Shown one piece after another: positions 21,230 through 32,706 of a stretch of DNA of 64,000 nucleotides. The position numbers and the translations under genes were made by a program. Numbering within the stretch: position 1 is the first letter of the stretch; every line of letters begins with the position of its first letter. The stretch comes from Neonectria sp. B-13 (Eukaryota; Ascomycota; Sordariomycetes; Hypocreales; Nectriaceae): positions 1 through 64,000 of the forward strand of contig NOKP01000046.1 of NCBI GenBank assembly GCA_002682825.1, given 5' to 3'. The notes under the pieces are model-generated. The model did not search any database. It had not been told where the DNA came from and saw only the letters and a program-made list of their open reading frames with translations.

Positions 21230-23809
21230 TCACCACCTGACCCACGAGGCCCACCACGGTTCTTTTGTGGCGTGATCCGGAACGTGATCCGGCCATAAGA
21301 TACGCTCACTACCCTCGGGATCCTTTCGTCGATCGGCCAATCCCCAGCGCGACCAAATGGTATGGTTCATGTCAATCCAAGCGTCCGAGGTGCGTTCCTT
21401 GAACTCGGCCTCGCGGGCATGAAACATGGCTTTCAAGTCATGCATCTCCATGATCATCCAGGCATAGGCCGCTGCCCACTCATACTCTTGGTCGCAGACT
21501 TCGGCAATGTACAGCCCGATGAACTCGTCTTTCTGCTCGTCGTAAAGGACCATGCCCTGCTCGAGCGAGGCAACGATACGTTCTCTTGCGGCCTTTTGCA
21601 TCTGATCTAACTCTTCAAGCAACGAAGCCGCCCGGGCAGCCCGGCGTAGCATGTCGGTAATTCGTGGAAGAGCGACTTCGGCGAGAAACGGCCGGACCAT
21701 AGCCACTCGCCGAACCGAGCCAACGACGCGGGCGCGAAGACGCGGATCCAGTGCTGGATCAGCGGCTAAGGCGTCGGGATCGAGCACCGAAGCCTGATCG
21801 ATGCGCTCAAGAACCTGCTCGGCTAGCAGCTTGGTTCGCTCCAGATTTGCCGCATATACCATAAACTCGCCAAAGATAGGCGTGGGCCGCCACGGTTCGC
21901 CGCGCTTGAGACGGGCGACTCGTTCGTCGATGGTGACGTTGAGCTCGGCGCTGAGTCTCTCGGAGAGGGCGTCGGCGAGGATCTGGACGGTTTTGTTGGA
22001 ACGTTGAAGAGTGACGTAGTCGTGGACGGACATGTTGGAGGCTGAGCGGGGAGGAGACGATGATATTGATGGTGTTGATGTTGACGACGGGGAAGAGGAA
22101 TTGGATGTCTGCTCGGCACTGATACGTTGTGCTTGCATGGCGGATCTCCAGGCCTGGATAAATTCGGCCGGGATATCTGCAGTCTCCGGACCATGTCGTG
22201 GTGTTGTTGTTGTTGTTGTTGTCGATGATGATATTGATGAAGACGGCGACGACGACGACGACGACGACGCTGTTCTGTCCGGCATGGCCTCAAACGGCCC
22301 ATACAAAGCCACGATTCGGTCACCATCACTACCCCACGACCCGGTCTTGTTGAGTTGGCGCCGCTCTTGGACTAGCTTCTGCAGAAAGGCCAGGTGGTTG
22401 TCAGCCTCGCCCTGGGTGTGGATCAACGGGTCGGTTCCTCGTCCGAACGGAAACACGTGGTGGGTGTTGAGCCAGGACGCGGAGCGAGTCATGTTGCGGC
22501 AGAGATGGGACAGAGGCGGGTCGAGGTTGAGGATCTCAAAGGTGTACTCCGGGCGCTCGGTCGGTGTCGAATCGCCTCCGGCTACTCTTGTGGTGGTTGA
22601 TTCTGGAGGCATGCCGTAGCCCGTCGACGAGGTAGGCAGCTGGTCGTGCGGCGGCAGAAAGGATCCGGCCGACGTGGCCCAGCGGAACTGGCTGCTCGAG
22701 CCGTTGGTGAAGCGAAAGCTCGATGGTCCATGGTCTGCAATGTCGCCCAAGTCGCCGCACGTCGCGAAGACGATGAGACTCAGCTCGTGCACAAACACCA
22801 GCTCCGGCACGTACGTCCCTGCGCTCGTCGTTTCCCACGGCCGGTACCGCATCAGGAGGCTGTCGTTGCGCAGCGAGGCCGCATCCCAGTGCCGGCTGCT
22901 ATAGGCAGAGCCGAAGCCGGTGTCGAAGTCGTCGGGGCCGGTACCGTCGGGCGGCCGCATGCCGGGTTGGCCGTGCCACGCAAAGGGCTCCGACGTGGTG
23001 TCGCCAAAGTACGAGATGCGTGCGAGGTTGGCGAGGCCAAGCTGGATTTGAACGGCCTCGGTTGACCAGTTGACGGGGATGAGGCGGTCGAGGAGGCGTG
23101 TAGGTGGTGCCATCATGTTTTTGGCTTCGGGGGGGATCTCAGCCGTGTTGGGAGCCATAATGAACAAGACGACGACGAGGGAGCCTATTCCCAAGACGAT
23201 CATGGTGGCCACAACGACGACCTTGGCATTGCCGAAAGCCAGGACAAAGACGGTCCAGCCATCTCTCGAACTCTGCTCGATTTGATAGGGAGAGATTTCT
23301 GGAGCTGATTCAGACTCACTCTCAGATGAAGAGGACTGCCGCCGCCGCTTTCTCGCGGGTTGTAGGATGTTTGCATTGGGCTCATTGTCGTTGGTAGATG
23401 GAGCAGACGGAGAAGGAGGAGCAGACGGAGAAGGAGGAGCAGACGGAGAAGGAGGAGCAGACGGAGAAGGAGGAGCAGACGGAGAAGGAGGAGCAGACGG
23501 AGAAGGAGGAGCAGACGGAGAGGACGAGGGAGAATAATAGGCATCTTGGTCGTCTTCATCATCTCCAAGCACCCTCCGACTCCGCTTCCTTTGCCAGCGT
23601 GATTCGACTGGTCGGGCGGATTGAACTGCGTTAGGAGGAGAAGCGGGTGGATCTGAAGGGTCGAGAGCAGGACGAGATGCAATAAGCGAGTGTGAAACAG
23701 CCGGAGACGGCTGGTTTCGAGGTCTCAGCGCATGTCCACCGACTCTGGCCATAGGTGCTTGCCTATTCACCTTGGCCTGAAGGCGCTGGCTACGACGAGG
23801 GAGTGTCAT
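21230..23809 (-). CDS. Large single-pass membrane protein of unknown function, 859 aa
   Basis: An uninterrupted intronless ORF in a GC-normal block. Residues 1-80 are basic and start with PRRSQRLQAK. Basic clusters RKRSRR (about 74-79) and RKRRR (about 159-163) could act as nuclear signals. Residues 97-142 are seven PSAPPS repeats encoded by an 18-bp tandem repeat. An acidic/Ser run precedes a strong transmembrane helix at about 200-224 (VVVVATMIVLGIGSLVVVLF). The large C-terminal part has several N-x-S/T sites, Ser/Thr-rich linkers (about 510-600) and an amphipathic helical region near 650-790. This is consistent with a type II membrane protein; the basic N-terminus would also fit an inner-nuclear-membrane protein (inference). 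No enzyme domain is recognised. It lacks RIP damage despite AT-rich neighbours. Confidence 0.75.
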   Translation of the reverse strand: MTLPRRSQRLQAKVNRQAPMARVGGHALRPRNQPSPAVSHSLIASRPALDPSDPPASPPNAVQSARPVESRWQRKRSRRVLGDDEDDQDAYYSPSSSPSAPPSPSAPPSPSAPPSPSAPPSPSAPPSPSAPPSPSAPSTNDNEPNANILQPARKRRRQSSSSESESESAPEISPYQIEQSSRDGWTVFVLAFGNAKVVVVATMIVLGIGSLVVVLFIMAPNTAEIPPEAKNMMAPPTRLLDRLIPVNWSTEAVQIQLGLANLARISYFGDTTSEPFAWHGQPGMRPPDGTGPDDFDTGFGSAYSSRHWDAASLRNDSLLMRYRPWETTSAGTYVPELVFVHELSLIVFATCGDLGDIADHGPSSFRFTNGSSSQFRWATSAGSFLPPHDQLPTSSTGYGMPPESTTTRVAGGDSTPTERPEYTFEILNLDPPLSHLCRNMTRSASWLNTHHVFPFGRGTDPLIHTQGEADNHLAFLQKLVQERRQLNKTGSWGSDGDRIVALYGPFEAMPDRTASSSSSSSPSSSISSSTTTTTTTPRHGPETADIPAEFIQAWRSAMQAQRISAEQTSNSSSPSSTSTPSISSSPPRSASNMSVHDYVTLQRSNKTVQILADALSERLSAELNVTIDERVARLKRGEPWRPTPIFGEFMVYAANLERTKLLAEQVLERIDQASVLDPDALAADPALDPRLRARVVGSVRRVAMVRPFLAEVALPRITDMLRRAARAASLLEELDQMQKAARERIVASLEQGMVLYDEQKDEFIGLYIAEVCDQEYEWAAAYAWMIMEMHDLKAMFHAREAEFKERTSDAWIDMNHTIWSRWGLADRRKDPEGSERILWPDHVPDHATKEPWWASWVRW
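23401..23526 (+). repeat. 18-bp in-frame tandem repeat, seven copies
   Basis: Unit GAGCAGACGGAGAAGGAG repeats from 23401 with the last copy degenerate. It encodes the PSAPPS array of the minus-strand 859-aa protein. Copies are nearly identical, so length variation between strains is likely. Confidence 0.95.
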
Positions 23810-24893
23810 GATGGTGACGAGAGGAGGGGAAAGTAGAGGTAAAAGAATAGGTGTGCTGTATGGAGGTGGCTAGTAGAAATTAGAGACTGCATGTTTAAAT
23901 TGGCGGGAATATTCATGTTGTGTGGCTGAACCATTGAGAATCTATGACTTGTTGTCGTCGTTCTTTGTTTGTCGTTTGGGATCATGGACCAGCCGTGCCG
24001 AGCTAACGCGACACGGGGGGTGCATCCAGTGCGTCAGGCTCCACCGGCGGGCCCGTGCGCAGGGGCGCCGGCCAATGGCGCGCACAGAAACGGGCATCGA
24101 GTGCGCCGGGAACGCACTCGAAGCCCGCGGCCTAGCGGTTAGGGGTTGCTGTTGAACGGCTGCATCTAGAAGCCAGCCAGCACTTGGAGTAGTACCTCCT
24201 CTAGGGCCTTATCTGATGGACCCTAATAGTTACTGTCCTCTGGGTTCACCTGTATATTAGTGTCTTCCTTATTGGCTGGTAGCAGTAGTAGCAGTAGCAG
24301 TGGCTCAATGTACTCCTAGAGCTGCTTAAGGCTGGTCCTCTGGCCTAGTGTAAAGCAGAAGCTGTACTAGTCCTAGAGTGTAGCCTCTTTAAGGTTAAGG
24401 ACATTCAGGCAGTAGTAGAAAAAGTGCTTTATATACACTAGGTACTAGTCTATACTTAACTTTTCCTATAGTAGCCTGAATGGATAGTTATATATATCCT
24501 TTTGTATAAGGCTTATAAGTAATAGCCTTATTATAAGGGGCAAGCTATATAGGCTATTAATATAGTAGTTGAAGAATAGACTATTTAGAGCTATAGTTAT
24601 TTAACTGAGCTACTTATTTATATAGTTAGGCATTCAGCTGAGTATAGTAATTAGAGTAAAGTCTTAGGTATAAAAGTAGTTAGACTACTTTATATACTTT
24701 AGTTAGTTAATTATCTTATACTATAGGATGTTCTCTATTATTATACTTTATATTTCCTCCTACTAGTACTATATATATTCCTACTAGCTCTTAATACTAG
24801 TAAGGAGCTACTAGCTTAATAGGTCTACTACTATTTTTACTATTATAGTCTAGTTATTACTATTATTATTACTATTATTATTACTACTATTAA
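23810..24893. other. GC-rich spacer then RIPed relic
   Basis: 23810-24180 is the presumed promoter side of the 859-aa gene plus GC-rich DNA without a supported gene. From 24180 the sequence becomes AT-rich. A minus-strand frame at about 24170-24480 with few stops reads coding-like (LKEATL, LGQRTSLKQLQEYIEP), so it may be the C-terminal end of a dead mobile-element ORF of unknown type. Confidence 0.35.
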
Positions 24894-24898
24894 TAAAG

Positions 24899-25094
24899 TG
24901 TAAGAGGATAGACCTATACAGCCAACCTTAGAGTAAAGCTACTATAGCTACTATAGCTAAGGGCCTAGCCCTACAAGGACTATATAGAGTCCTCAGCGAG
25001 CGATCTCTGACTGCTTGCTAAGTTGAAGTCTTATAATATACTAATACCTACCCTTTAAGCCTAATATCTTACCCTAGTCAAACCAACTATTACA
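24899..25094 (+). repeat. 5' LTR, 196 bp
   Basis: It begins TGTAAGAGGATAGACC, ends ACTATTACA, and aligns end to end with the copy at 32506-32701. The differences are mostly C/T or G/A transitions. TG...CA termini are present. Confidence 0.92.
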
Positions 25095-26527
25095 ATTCTT
25101 TAACTTCTATATATACCTAGGTAATCAGTATAAATATTATAGTAATGAAAAATCTATAACTAACTCTAGTGTAGATAATACAATTGCTAACTGCTCCTTG
25201 ACTAGTAGAAAATCCCTTATAGGGGGAATTAATAATCAAGGAAGTAATACAAGCTATAGTCTTAGAGGAGCTAGGATAAGATACCCTCTAATCAGTAGAA
25301 CAACTAATTGCAGAAGAAATAGTAAACAATTAGGAAGTACTATCCCTAGCTGTATTAGTAGAAGCTATAGGAACCTATCCCTTTTCAGGGAGTCCTATAC
25401 TACTAGAAGCTATAGATTACTATTTATCTAAGAGTAAAACCCCTAATATTTATAATAATAGCTTTTAATATTAGAATTAGTCCCTAATATACAATAAGTA
25501 CTAGGGCTATTTAAATATTCTATAACTATACAGAGAATACTTAGAATCTTAATAACTATACTAAGAGGTATTATAAGGGTTAAATAACTATAATTAATAG
25601 CAATTATATAGAGAATGTTTAGAATCCTATCTATAATAAAGCTAAAACTAAAAGGAATCTAAACTATAAGTAATTATTAGGATATTTATATAGTAAATAG
25701 CCTAGTAGATAGAATTCATAAGATAACTTACTAAATAACTAGTAATTATTATACCTAAAAGGGACTAGAATAAACCTTCTGTATACAATTGCTAACTCTT
25801 ATAGGATAATACTATAAGAGTCTAGATTAATAACTAGATCTATATAATTAAAGTAAGGAATAGCCTTTAAGTAGACTGCTTAAATACCTAAAAGATTGAA
25901 TAGTCTATAATAAAGTTTAGCTATTTACTATAGATATAATAGTATAACTATATAGGGAATCTTATAGAACCTTCTTAGAATGATTTTCTTAACTTTATTT
26001 ATAAAAGATATATAAACTTATTACTATAAGACTAATAACTATATAATAAACTACTAAAGCTCTAATAGAGCAATAACTAATTATTAATAAGCTATTTTAG
26101 TACTTAGCTTACTATATACACTTTACTAAAAACAGAAGATTAGGAAAATCAATCCAATCTAGTATACTAATATTACTATAGCCTAAAGAAACCCTTCTAT
26201 AGAGAGATAAACTATCTAAAGGTAGACCTTATTAACCCTTAAGATATAATAAATAAGGCTAAGAGATTATAACTATATATATATTATAATAGTAAGCTTA
26301 TATAAAATAATAGTTATAAGTATAATATTTTATATAGAGAGTAGAAAGGACCTAGAAAGATAATATTAAACTATTAGAGCTAAGATAGGCAGTTTAGATA
26401 TTATAGTTCCTTATTGAATAGAGATAGTTTATAGAGCTTTAGGCTATTATACCCTAGGAATGCTTTTACTACCTAGAGACCATAAGATTACTAAATGTAT
26501 AATAGAAGTCCTCTATCTAGCATTAAG

Positions 26528-26578
26528 TATTATAATTATAATAAAATAGAATATATATCTATAGACTATAAACTCTCT
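26528..26578 (+). pseudogene. gag zinc-knuckle relic of the LTR element
   Basis: The frame reads Y-Y-N-Y-N-K-I-E-Y-I-S-I-D-Y. With spacing 2-4-4 these four tyrosines occupy the CCHC positions, each explained by a single TGT/TGC-to-TAT/TAC or CAC/CAT-to-TAC/TAT transition. Confidence 0.65.
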
Positions 26579-26789
26579 TAATAGTTATAGAGCTAAGGTA
26601 CTAAGAGAAGCTACCCTAAGAAGAAAGTTTAGATATAATCAATTAATAGTTATATTAAGGATATAGACTTATTAGGAAATAAGTAGGTACTAAAGTTACC
26701 TCTAAAACCCTAGTACTAAAGCTAAGAATAATACTTATTAGATAGATTGTTTAAGGCTAGGTAATTATTCTTTAAATATATAAAGAGTA

Positions 26790-27010
26790 AGTAGTCTAAG
26801 TAGATATAAATACTTATGCTTAGATTAATATTATTAATATAAGACTAGTTAAAGAATTAGGCCTTAAAGTACTAAAGGACTAAAAAGTACTAAGCCTTAC
26901 TAGCTTTAATAGAACTATTATCCTTATACTATAGGTCTACTAATTGATATTCTTCCTAATTAATTCCTAGGGATACTCCTAGAAGATTTAGTAACTATTT
27001 ACTAAAATAT
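26790..27010 (+). pseudogene. Protease region relic
   Basis: A frame with INIINIRLVKELGL and FFLI segments is arranged like a retropepsin between the zinc knuckle and reverse transcriptase. The active-site D-S/T-G is not clearly visible, so the call rests mainly on position. Confidence 0.4.
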
Positions 27011-27359
27011 AATATCCTATTAGAACTAGCAATCTCCTTCTATTATTAGACTTAATAAGTAAGAAAGATATACTAATTAATACTTATATATACTTATAGA
27101 GCTATAAGCTAATTACTTTAATAGATCTAAAGACCTTTATAAAAGAGCTAATTAAGAATAATAAAGAAGCTTTTATAATATATATTTATAGTATACTATT
27201 ATTAGATAGGTAGCTAATAGGTACACTAGATAAGAATACAAAGAATAGACTAGGAACCTTTCCCTTAGAGCTTAAAGAGATAAGTAGTACCTTTAGTAAG
27301 CTAATAGCTAAGGACTTCCTAGTTCTAGAGGGGGTAGAGTATACTATTAACCTTTAGGA

Positions 27360-27870
27360 AGGAAAGAAACCCTTATATAAACCATTATATTCTACTAATA
27401 GGAAATAAGATAAAGTCCTAAGAGAATACATTAAAGAGTACCTTTAGAGTAGTTAGATAGAACAATCTATTAGTAAGACTAAAGCTCTAATACTCTTTGT
27501 TCCTAAGAAGGATAGTATACTAAGACTATATATAGACTATTAAGGTCTTAATATAATTATAATTAAGAATTATTACCTTTTACTATTAATTAAGGACCTA
27601 TTAGACTATCTTATAGGAGCTAAATAGATTATAAAGATTAACCTTTAAGATACTTACTACTAAATCTATATTAAGTCTAATAATTACTAGAAGATTATAT
27701 TCTAAATATACTATAAGCATTTTTAGTATATAATTATACTATTTAGATTGACTAATACTCTAGTAATATTCTAAGTATATATCTACTAAGTACTTATTAG
27801 ACTACTAAATATAACTTATATTATATACTTAGATAATATTATAATCTATTCCTAAGATAGAAACTAATAT
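27360..27870 (+). pseudogene. Reverse transcriptase relic
   Basis: Visible motifs in order are LFVPKKD, LRLYIDY, then LTNTLVIF (family L-T-N-A-P-A-x-F) and IYLDNIIIYS, where the catalytic Y-x-D-D has become Y-L-D-N. In-frame stops mark mutated W/Q/R codons. Confidence 0.85.
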
Positions 27871-29459
27871 ACTAAGGATATAAAAGAAGTCCTCTAAAGG
27901 CTATAGAGTTTCTAACTATATACTAAACTATCTAAGTATATATTTTATTAATAAAAGATTAAATTCCTTAGGTATATTATTACTTAAGAAGGAATTAAGA
28001 TAGACTTAAAGAAAGTCTAAGTAATTACTAAATAGCTAATACCTAAGAACTTTAAGGATATTTAAGTTATTTTAGGATTCTATAATTTCTATTAAAAGTT
28101 TATATCTAAGTACTCTAAGATTATAGAACTACTTACTATAATACTAAAAGGCAATTAGAAAGGTTATAAGATAGGTAAATTCTATTAGATAAAAGAATAG
28201 GATAAGGCTCTTTAAGAACTAAAAAATACTTTTTACTCTATAACTATTCTTTAATACTAGAATCTAGAACTCTATTTAAAGGTTAAAACTAATACTTTAG
28301 CTAAGATAGTATTAAGTATTCTATTTTAACTAATAGATAGATAGTAAAGATCTATTGCCTATTAGTTATAAAAGCTCTTAGAGATAGAGTAGTATTAAGC
28401 TATAGGCTAATAGGAACTATTAGCTATTATTAAGAGCTTAGAGCACTAGAGTTACTATCTCCTAGGACTAAGTAAGAAATTCATACTATTAATAGACTAT
28501 ATAGCTCTAATAGGTATAGTCTAAGCCTTTATATAAGACCTTTAGAAAAGGCTTATTAGATAGGTATACTAATTAGCTCTTTTTGATTTTAAAATATAGT
28601 ACTAACTAAGAGCTATTAATCTAGCTAATAGACTATTAAGGTATCTAGACTATATAGTAAGAGAGATAGTATATAAGGATATACTCTTTATATTAGCTAA
28701 GAAATTTAACCTAATTAAAGTATTAGTACTAAAAGTCTATTAAATAATTAGAGACTTACTAGGTAAGAATAAGACTACTAAGGTATTTATATAGGCTATA
28801 AAAGTAAACTTAATAAGTAAGAAGCCCTAAGAAGACTCTTCCCTTTTCAATTAGCCTTAGGCTAATAGACCCCCTAATACAATATTAAACCTAGTGTTTA
28901 TTTCTATAGTTACTATATATACTAAATGGGCTATAGGTATAACCATTAAATGGTTAGAAACTGCTCAATAAGAGCCAGCCTTTTTACAATACTATAAAGA
29001 CTCAATTAAAGCTAAGGTTATTATTCTAGAGTAATATATTCTATGCCCTATTATAAAAGAACTTATAAAAGGTAAAATAGTATTTCTCTTATAATTATTC
29101 TATAAGTTAGAAGACCTAGTCTAAGGACTATAAGCTAAAGATTAATTCTACTAATAATAGTTAGTAAAGGTTCAAAAAGTAGCTAGGAACTAAGGATATT
29201 ATTATTATAATGTATAAGGTACTCTTTTCTTCAAAGGAAGGTTAGTAATCCTAGACTAATATGTAATAAGACAAAAGATCCTTTGCTAATACTATAATAA
29301 TCTATAGTTAGAATATATAGAAGCTATTAAGACTTTAGAGCTTATTATATATAAGTTCTACTAGAACCAGATTTCTAAGGATATAAAGGATTATACTTAG
29401 AAGTATTAGTAATACTAAGGTATATATATACTAAGGTATAAACCTTATAAGCAATTACA

Positions 29460-29850
29460 ATTACTACTACTATTAGTATATCTATTCTAAGAAATTAGCT
29501 TAGACTTTATTATAGGCTTATTAAATAGTATTTAAATAGATAGTAAGGAATATAATATAATCCTTATTATTATCTATTGTATAATAAAGTATATAATATT
29601 CCTTCTAATAAAGAAGATACTTAATATAGTATAGATAGTATAGATCTTATATAAATATATAGAATGTAAGTTTAGAGCATTAGAAGGCATTATAAGCAAT
29701 TAAGATAAGCTCTTTACTAGCTAATTCTAGAAGGACCTAATAAAAGAAAGAGCAATCTATTACTAACTATCTACTATATATTATCTATAGATAGATAGAT
29801 AAATAGAAAGAATAAACTAAGTACTAGAGAAGTACTTTTAATTATATACT
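29460..29850 (+). pseudogene. Integrase core relic
   Basis: Motifs are EISLDFIIGL with the first catalytic Asp, LYKYIECKFRALEGIISN near the second Asp (now Asn), and IERIN preceded by a degenerate Y-H-P-Q-T-D-G-Q block. The order and spacing fit the D,D-35-E integrase of Ty3/gypsy elements. Confidence 0.8.
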
Positions 29851-30424
29851 AAGGACTTCTTATAATAATAAGCTATATAACTACTAAAAGTAGAATTTAT
29901 ATATAATAATAGTACTTATAGTACTATTAGGGTATTACTAATATAAGCTCTATATAAATATTACCTTAGACTAATAGAGTATATACTAGAATATATAAAG
30001 TTAAAGGTATAAAAAGTATAAGAATGTATTATAACTCTTTAGTAAGTATATACTAAAGCCTTAAAATATTAATAGAAAGTAGTAGAATCTTAAGCAAAAT
30101 ACTATAATTAATAATATAAGCCCTAAGAATATTATAAAGAGTAGATTATAGGACTATTAATAAGAAACTTCTACTTTAAATACTAGAAACTAGCTCCTAA
30201 ATTTATTAAAATAGCTATTATAGAAAGAATAGGAAAATAGGCCTACTATATATACCTCTTAGAGTAATACTAAAGAATGTATAATATATTTTCTATTACT
30301 CTTTTAGAGCTATAATTAAGTAATAATTAAGTAATAGCTAAAGGCTTACTAATCTTACTAGAGCTTAAAGAGAAAGAGGATAAATAGAAAGTAGAGGATA
30401 TTATAAGCTATAAAGAAGAGATAG

Positions 30425-30525
30425 AATAAAATTTCTATTAAGTCAAATAAATAAGTTAACTAGTAGAATATAATACCTAGGAGCTAGAATAATACTTAGA
30501 AAATGCCTTAAAGATCCTTTAGTAA
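30425..30525 (+). pseudogene. Chromodomain relic at the integrase C-terminus
   Basis: The frame contains F-Y-stop-V-K-stop, then EYNT-stop-EL(E) and YLENAL. With the stops read as Trp or Arg this is the Y-x-V-K-W...EYNTWE signature of chromodomains. It sits about 0.6 kb after the integrase core, as in chromoviruses. Confidence 0.65.
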
Positions 30526-30899
30526 TATTATAAGTAATAAAGATAGATATATAGAAAGTAGAATAATAAGTAAATCTATTATTATTAGTACTAAAGGTAT
30601 AATAAGGGATTATTATCTTAATACTATCTTACTAAAAACCTTATACTTATCTAGAGATTAAGCTCTCTTATTAGCTCTAAAACCTATATTAAACTATTAC
30701 TATAGAAAGTCTAAAAATAATATAAAATCCCTTATAGAAACCTAGAAAATATATAAGTCTTAAATAGTAAAAGACTTAGAACTACTATTAGTAGAATAAC
30801 TAGGACTATCTTAGTAAGTACTTAGAAAATACTAGATAAAACTAGTATAAGTATAGTATTATAAAGAACTAAGAGTTTATACTAAGGAATAAAAGGTTT

Positions 30900-31190
30900 T
30901 AACCTTCTTAGTTAGAAGAAAGAAAGTCTTATACTTAGAATTAGAGGTAAAATAGATAGAACTATATAGAAGGTCTACTAAGAGCTTATTAATAGACTTA
31001 AAAGGAATAATAATCTCCTTGGCTATAGCCTTGCCTTTTCCCTTGTTCTTACTTTTATACTTCTTAGCCTACTAAGAAGACTTATATACAAAGGGTAAAA
31101 GCTTTTTAATTACTTCCTAAGGAGGAGGAGTAGGATTATAAGGGGTAGAGGTTAGAAGAGATAGGTTAAGGGACTATATAAGCGTTTTAA
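30900..31190 (-). pseudogene. Antisense coding trace inside the LTR element
   Basis: On the strand opposite to gag-pol a frame with few stops contains KKYKSKNKGKGKAIAKE and a Pro-rich stretch (NPTPPP). It is Lys-rich and unlike flanking RIPed noise. It could be an extra antisense ORF of the element or an older captured fragment. Confidence 0.35.
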
Positions 31191-32490
31191 TAATTAAAAT
31201 GTCTATATAATATAGTATAAAGCTAGTACTTATTCTATAATGAGTAAAAGTACTTCTATAGAATAAGATAGAATAAAGAAGAGTAAGTATATACTCTTTA
31301 TGTATTATATTAACTAAAGTAAAAGTACTAATACTTATAATTATAGGGTATTCCCTAAGGGTATTCTTCTTTTTAATAGAAGGATCCTTAGTAGTCTTAG
31401 TAATTATAAGATAAGTAAGTACTAACTATAGGCTATATATAATACTATTATCCTAGATATAAAAAGGTTAAATAGCTTTTAAAAGCTATATAAGTTTATT
31501 AGGGCTAGTAGATATAATAAGATAGTACTAGGAAAAGATTAGTAAAGGTCTATTAAATATATAATAAGTAAATACCTATCTAAAGTTAGAAGTTAAGTAT
31601 TATTATTTCCTATATTAAAGTAGTATTCTATATCTATAGAGTAGTTATTATAGTAATATTATCTTACTGCTTTTACTAAGCAGCTATTAAGTCTTTAAGG
31701 AATAATTAGATACTATACTAAATAGAAGTAGTATTATATATAGTATGCTTTAGATACTAATAACCTAAGGTTAAAAGAGTAGAATTTTCCATTCCTATAG
31801 AATAAAAGCTTTTAGAATTATCCTATAGGTACTTTAAGTATAAAGCATTCTAATACTATTAGGTAGTACTAAGTAACTCTAAGAGGATCTACTAAAAGTT
31901 AATTAGTAAATATATAATAATTATATATAAAATATACTATATTACATTTTTTATTAGCCTATTTATAGACTATATACTAATTCTTTAAACTTTTAGTAGA
32001 ATAATAAAAGACTAAGGAATTATATTTTTAGATAAAATAATAAAAATAGAGCACTTAGCTAGAAAGTTATATAGTAAATTCTATATTATTAATTTAATAC
32101 TAGCTTAGTACTTACCTTATTTAAGGAAAGATAGATATTATAATAATAATAGTAAGAGCTTAGTAAATAGGCAAAGATAAGATAGAATCTAAAGAGACTA
32201 AGAATAAAAGCACTAAGATAGAATAAGGAAATAGTAATAATAGAACATAGAATGCTTAAAGAACTATAGGCATTAATATAGAGGAAAGAAAGTAATAGAG
32301 TAATAAAAAGAAAAAACCTATAAGGGAAATAAACAAGCTAGGTAAATAATACTAAACTGTAGGTTAGAGTAGCCTTACCCTACTATTCACTAATAGCATA
32401 TTAAACAGGCTGCCTCTACTATAACTATAGCAACTAAGACCCTACAATATACTAAGTCATATAATAATAACAACTAAAGACCAGCTGTTC

Positions 32491-32505
32491 AAAGAAGGGG
32501 ATAAT
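32491..32505 (+). other. Polypurine tract of the LTR element
   Basis: AAAGAAGGGG followed by ATAAT lies immediately before the TG of the 3' LTR at 32506, the expected plus-strand primer position. Confidence 0.75.
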
Positions 32506-32701
32506 TGTAAGAGGATAGACTTATACAGTCAACCTTAGAGTAAAGCTACTATAGCTACTATAGCTAGGGGCCTAGCCCCATAAGGACTATATAGAGTCCT
32601 TAGTGAGTGATCTCTGACTGCTCACTAAGTTGAAGTCTTACAATATACTAATACCTACCCTTCAAGCCTAATATCTCACCCTGGTTGAACCAACCATTAC
32701 A
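32506..32701 (+). repeat. 3' LTR, 196 bp
   Basis: It begins TGTAAGAGGATAGACTTATA and ends CCATTACA, followed by the target duplication TAAAG. It retains slightly more C and G than the 5' copy. Confidence 0.92.
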
Positions 32702-32706
32702 TAAAG

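Larger units (their letters stand above)
24899..32701 (+). mobile_element. Complete but RIP-inactivated Ty3/gypsy chromovirus-type LTR retrotransposon
   Basis: 7,803 bp flanked by 5-bp duplications TAAAG (24894-24898 and 32702-32706) and two 196-bp LTRs. Plus-strand relics follow the order gag with zinc knuckle, protease, reverse transcriptase, RNase H, integrase, chromodomain, which defines Ty3/gypsy and its chromovirus branch. Nearly every W, Q and R codon has turned into a stop or another residue, so no protein can be made. About 2 kb between the chromodomain relic and the 3' LTR is unusually long and contains antisense coding traces. A recognisable primer binding site was not found next to the 5' LTR. 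Confidence 0.9.

Noticed and set aside
22032..22619. A 195-codon plus-strand ORF with a polyaspartate run
   Set aside because: It is the antisense shadow of the Ser/Thr-rich part of the 859-aa gene. The Asp run is the complement of a Ser run.
24899..25100. A CRISPR-like or tandem array signal in the AT-rich block
   Set aside because: The similar segments are the two LTRs 7.6 kb apart. No short regular repeat/spacer structure exists.
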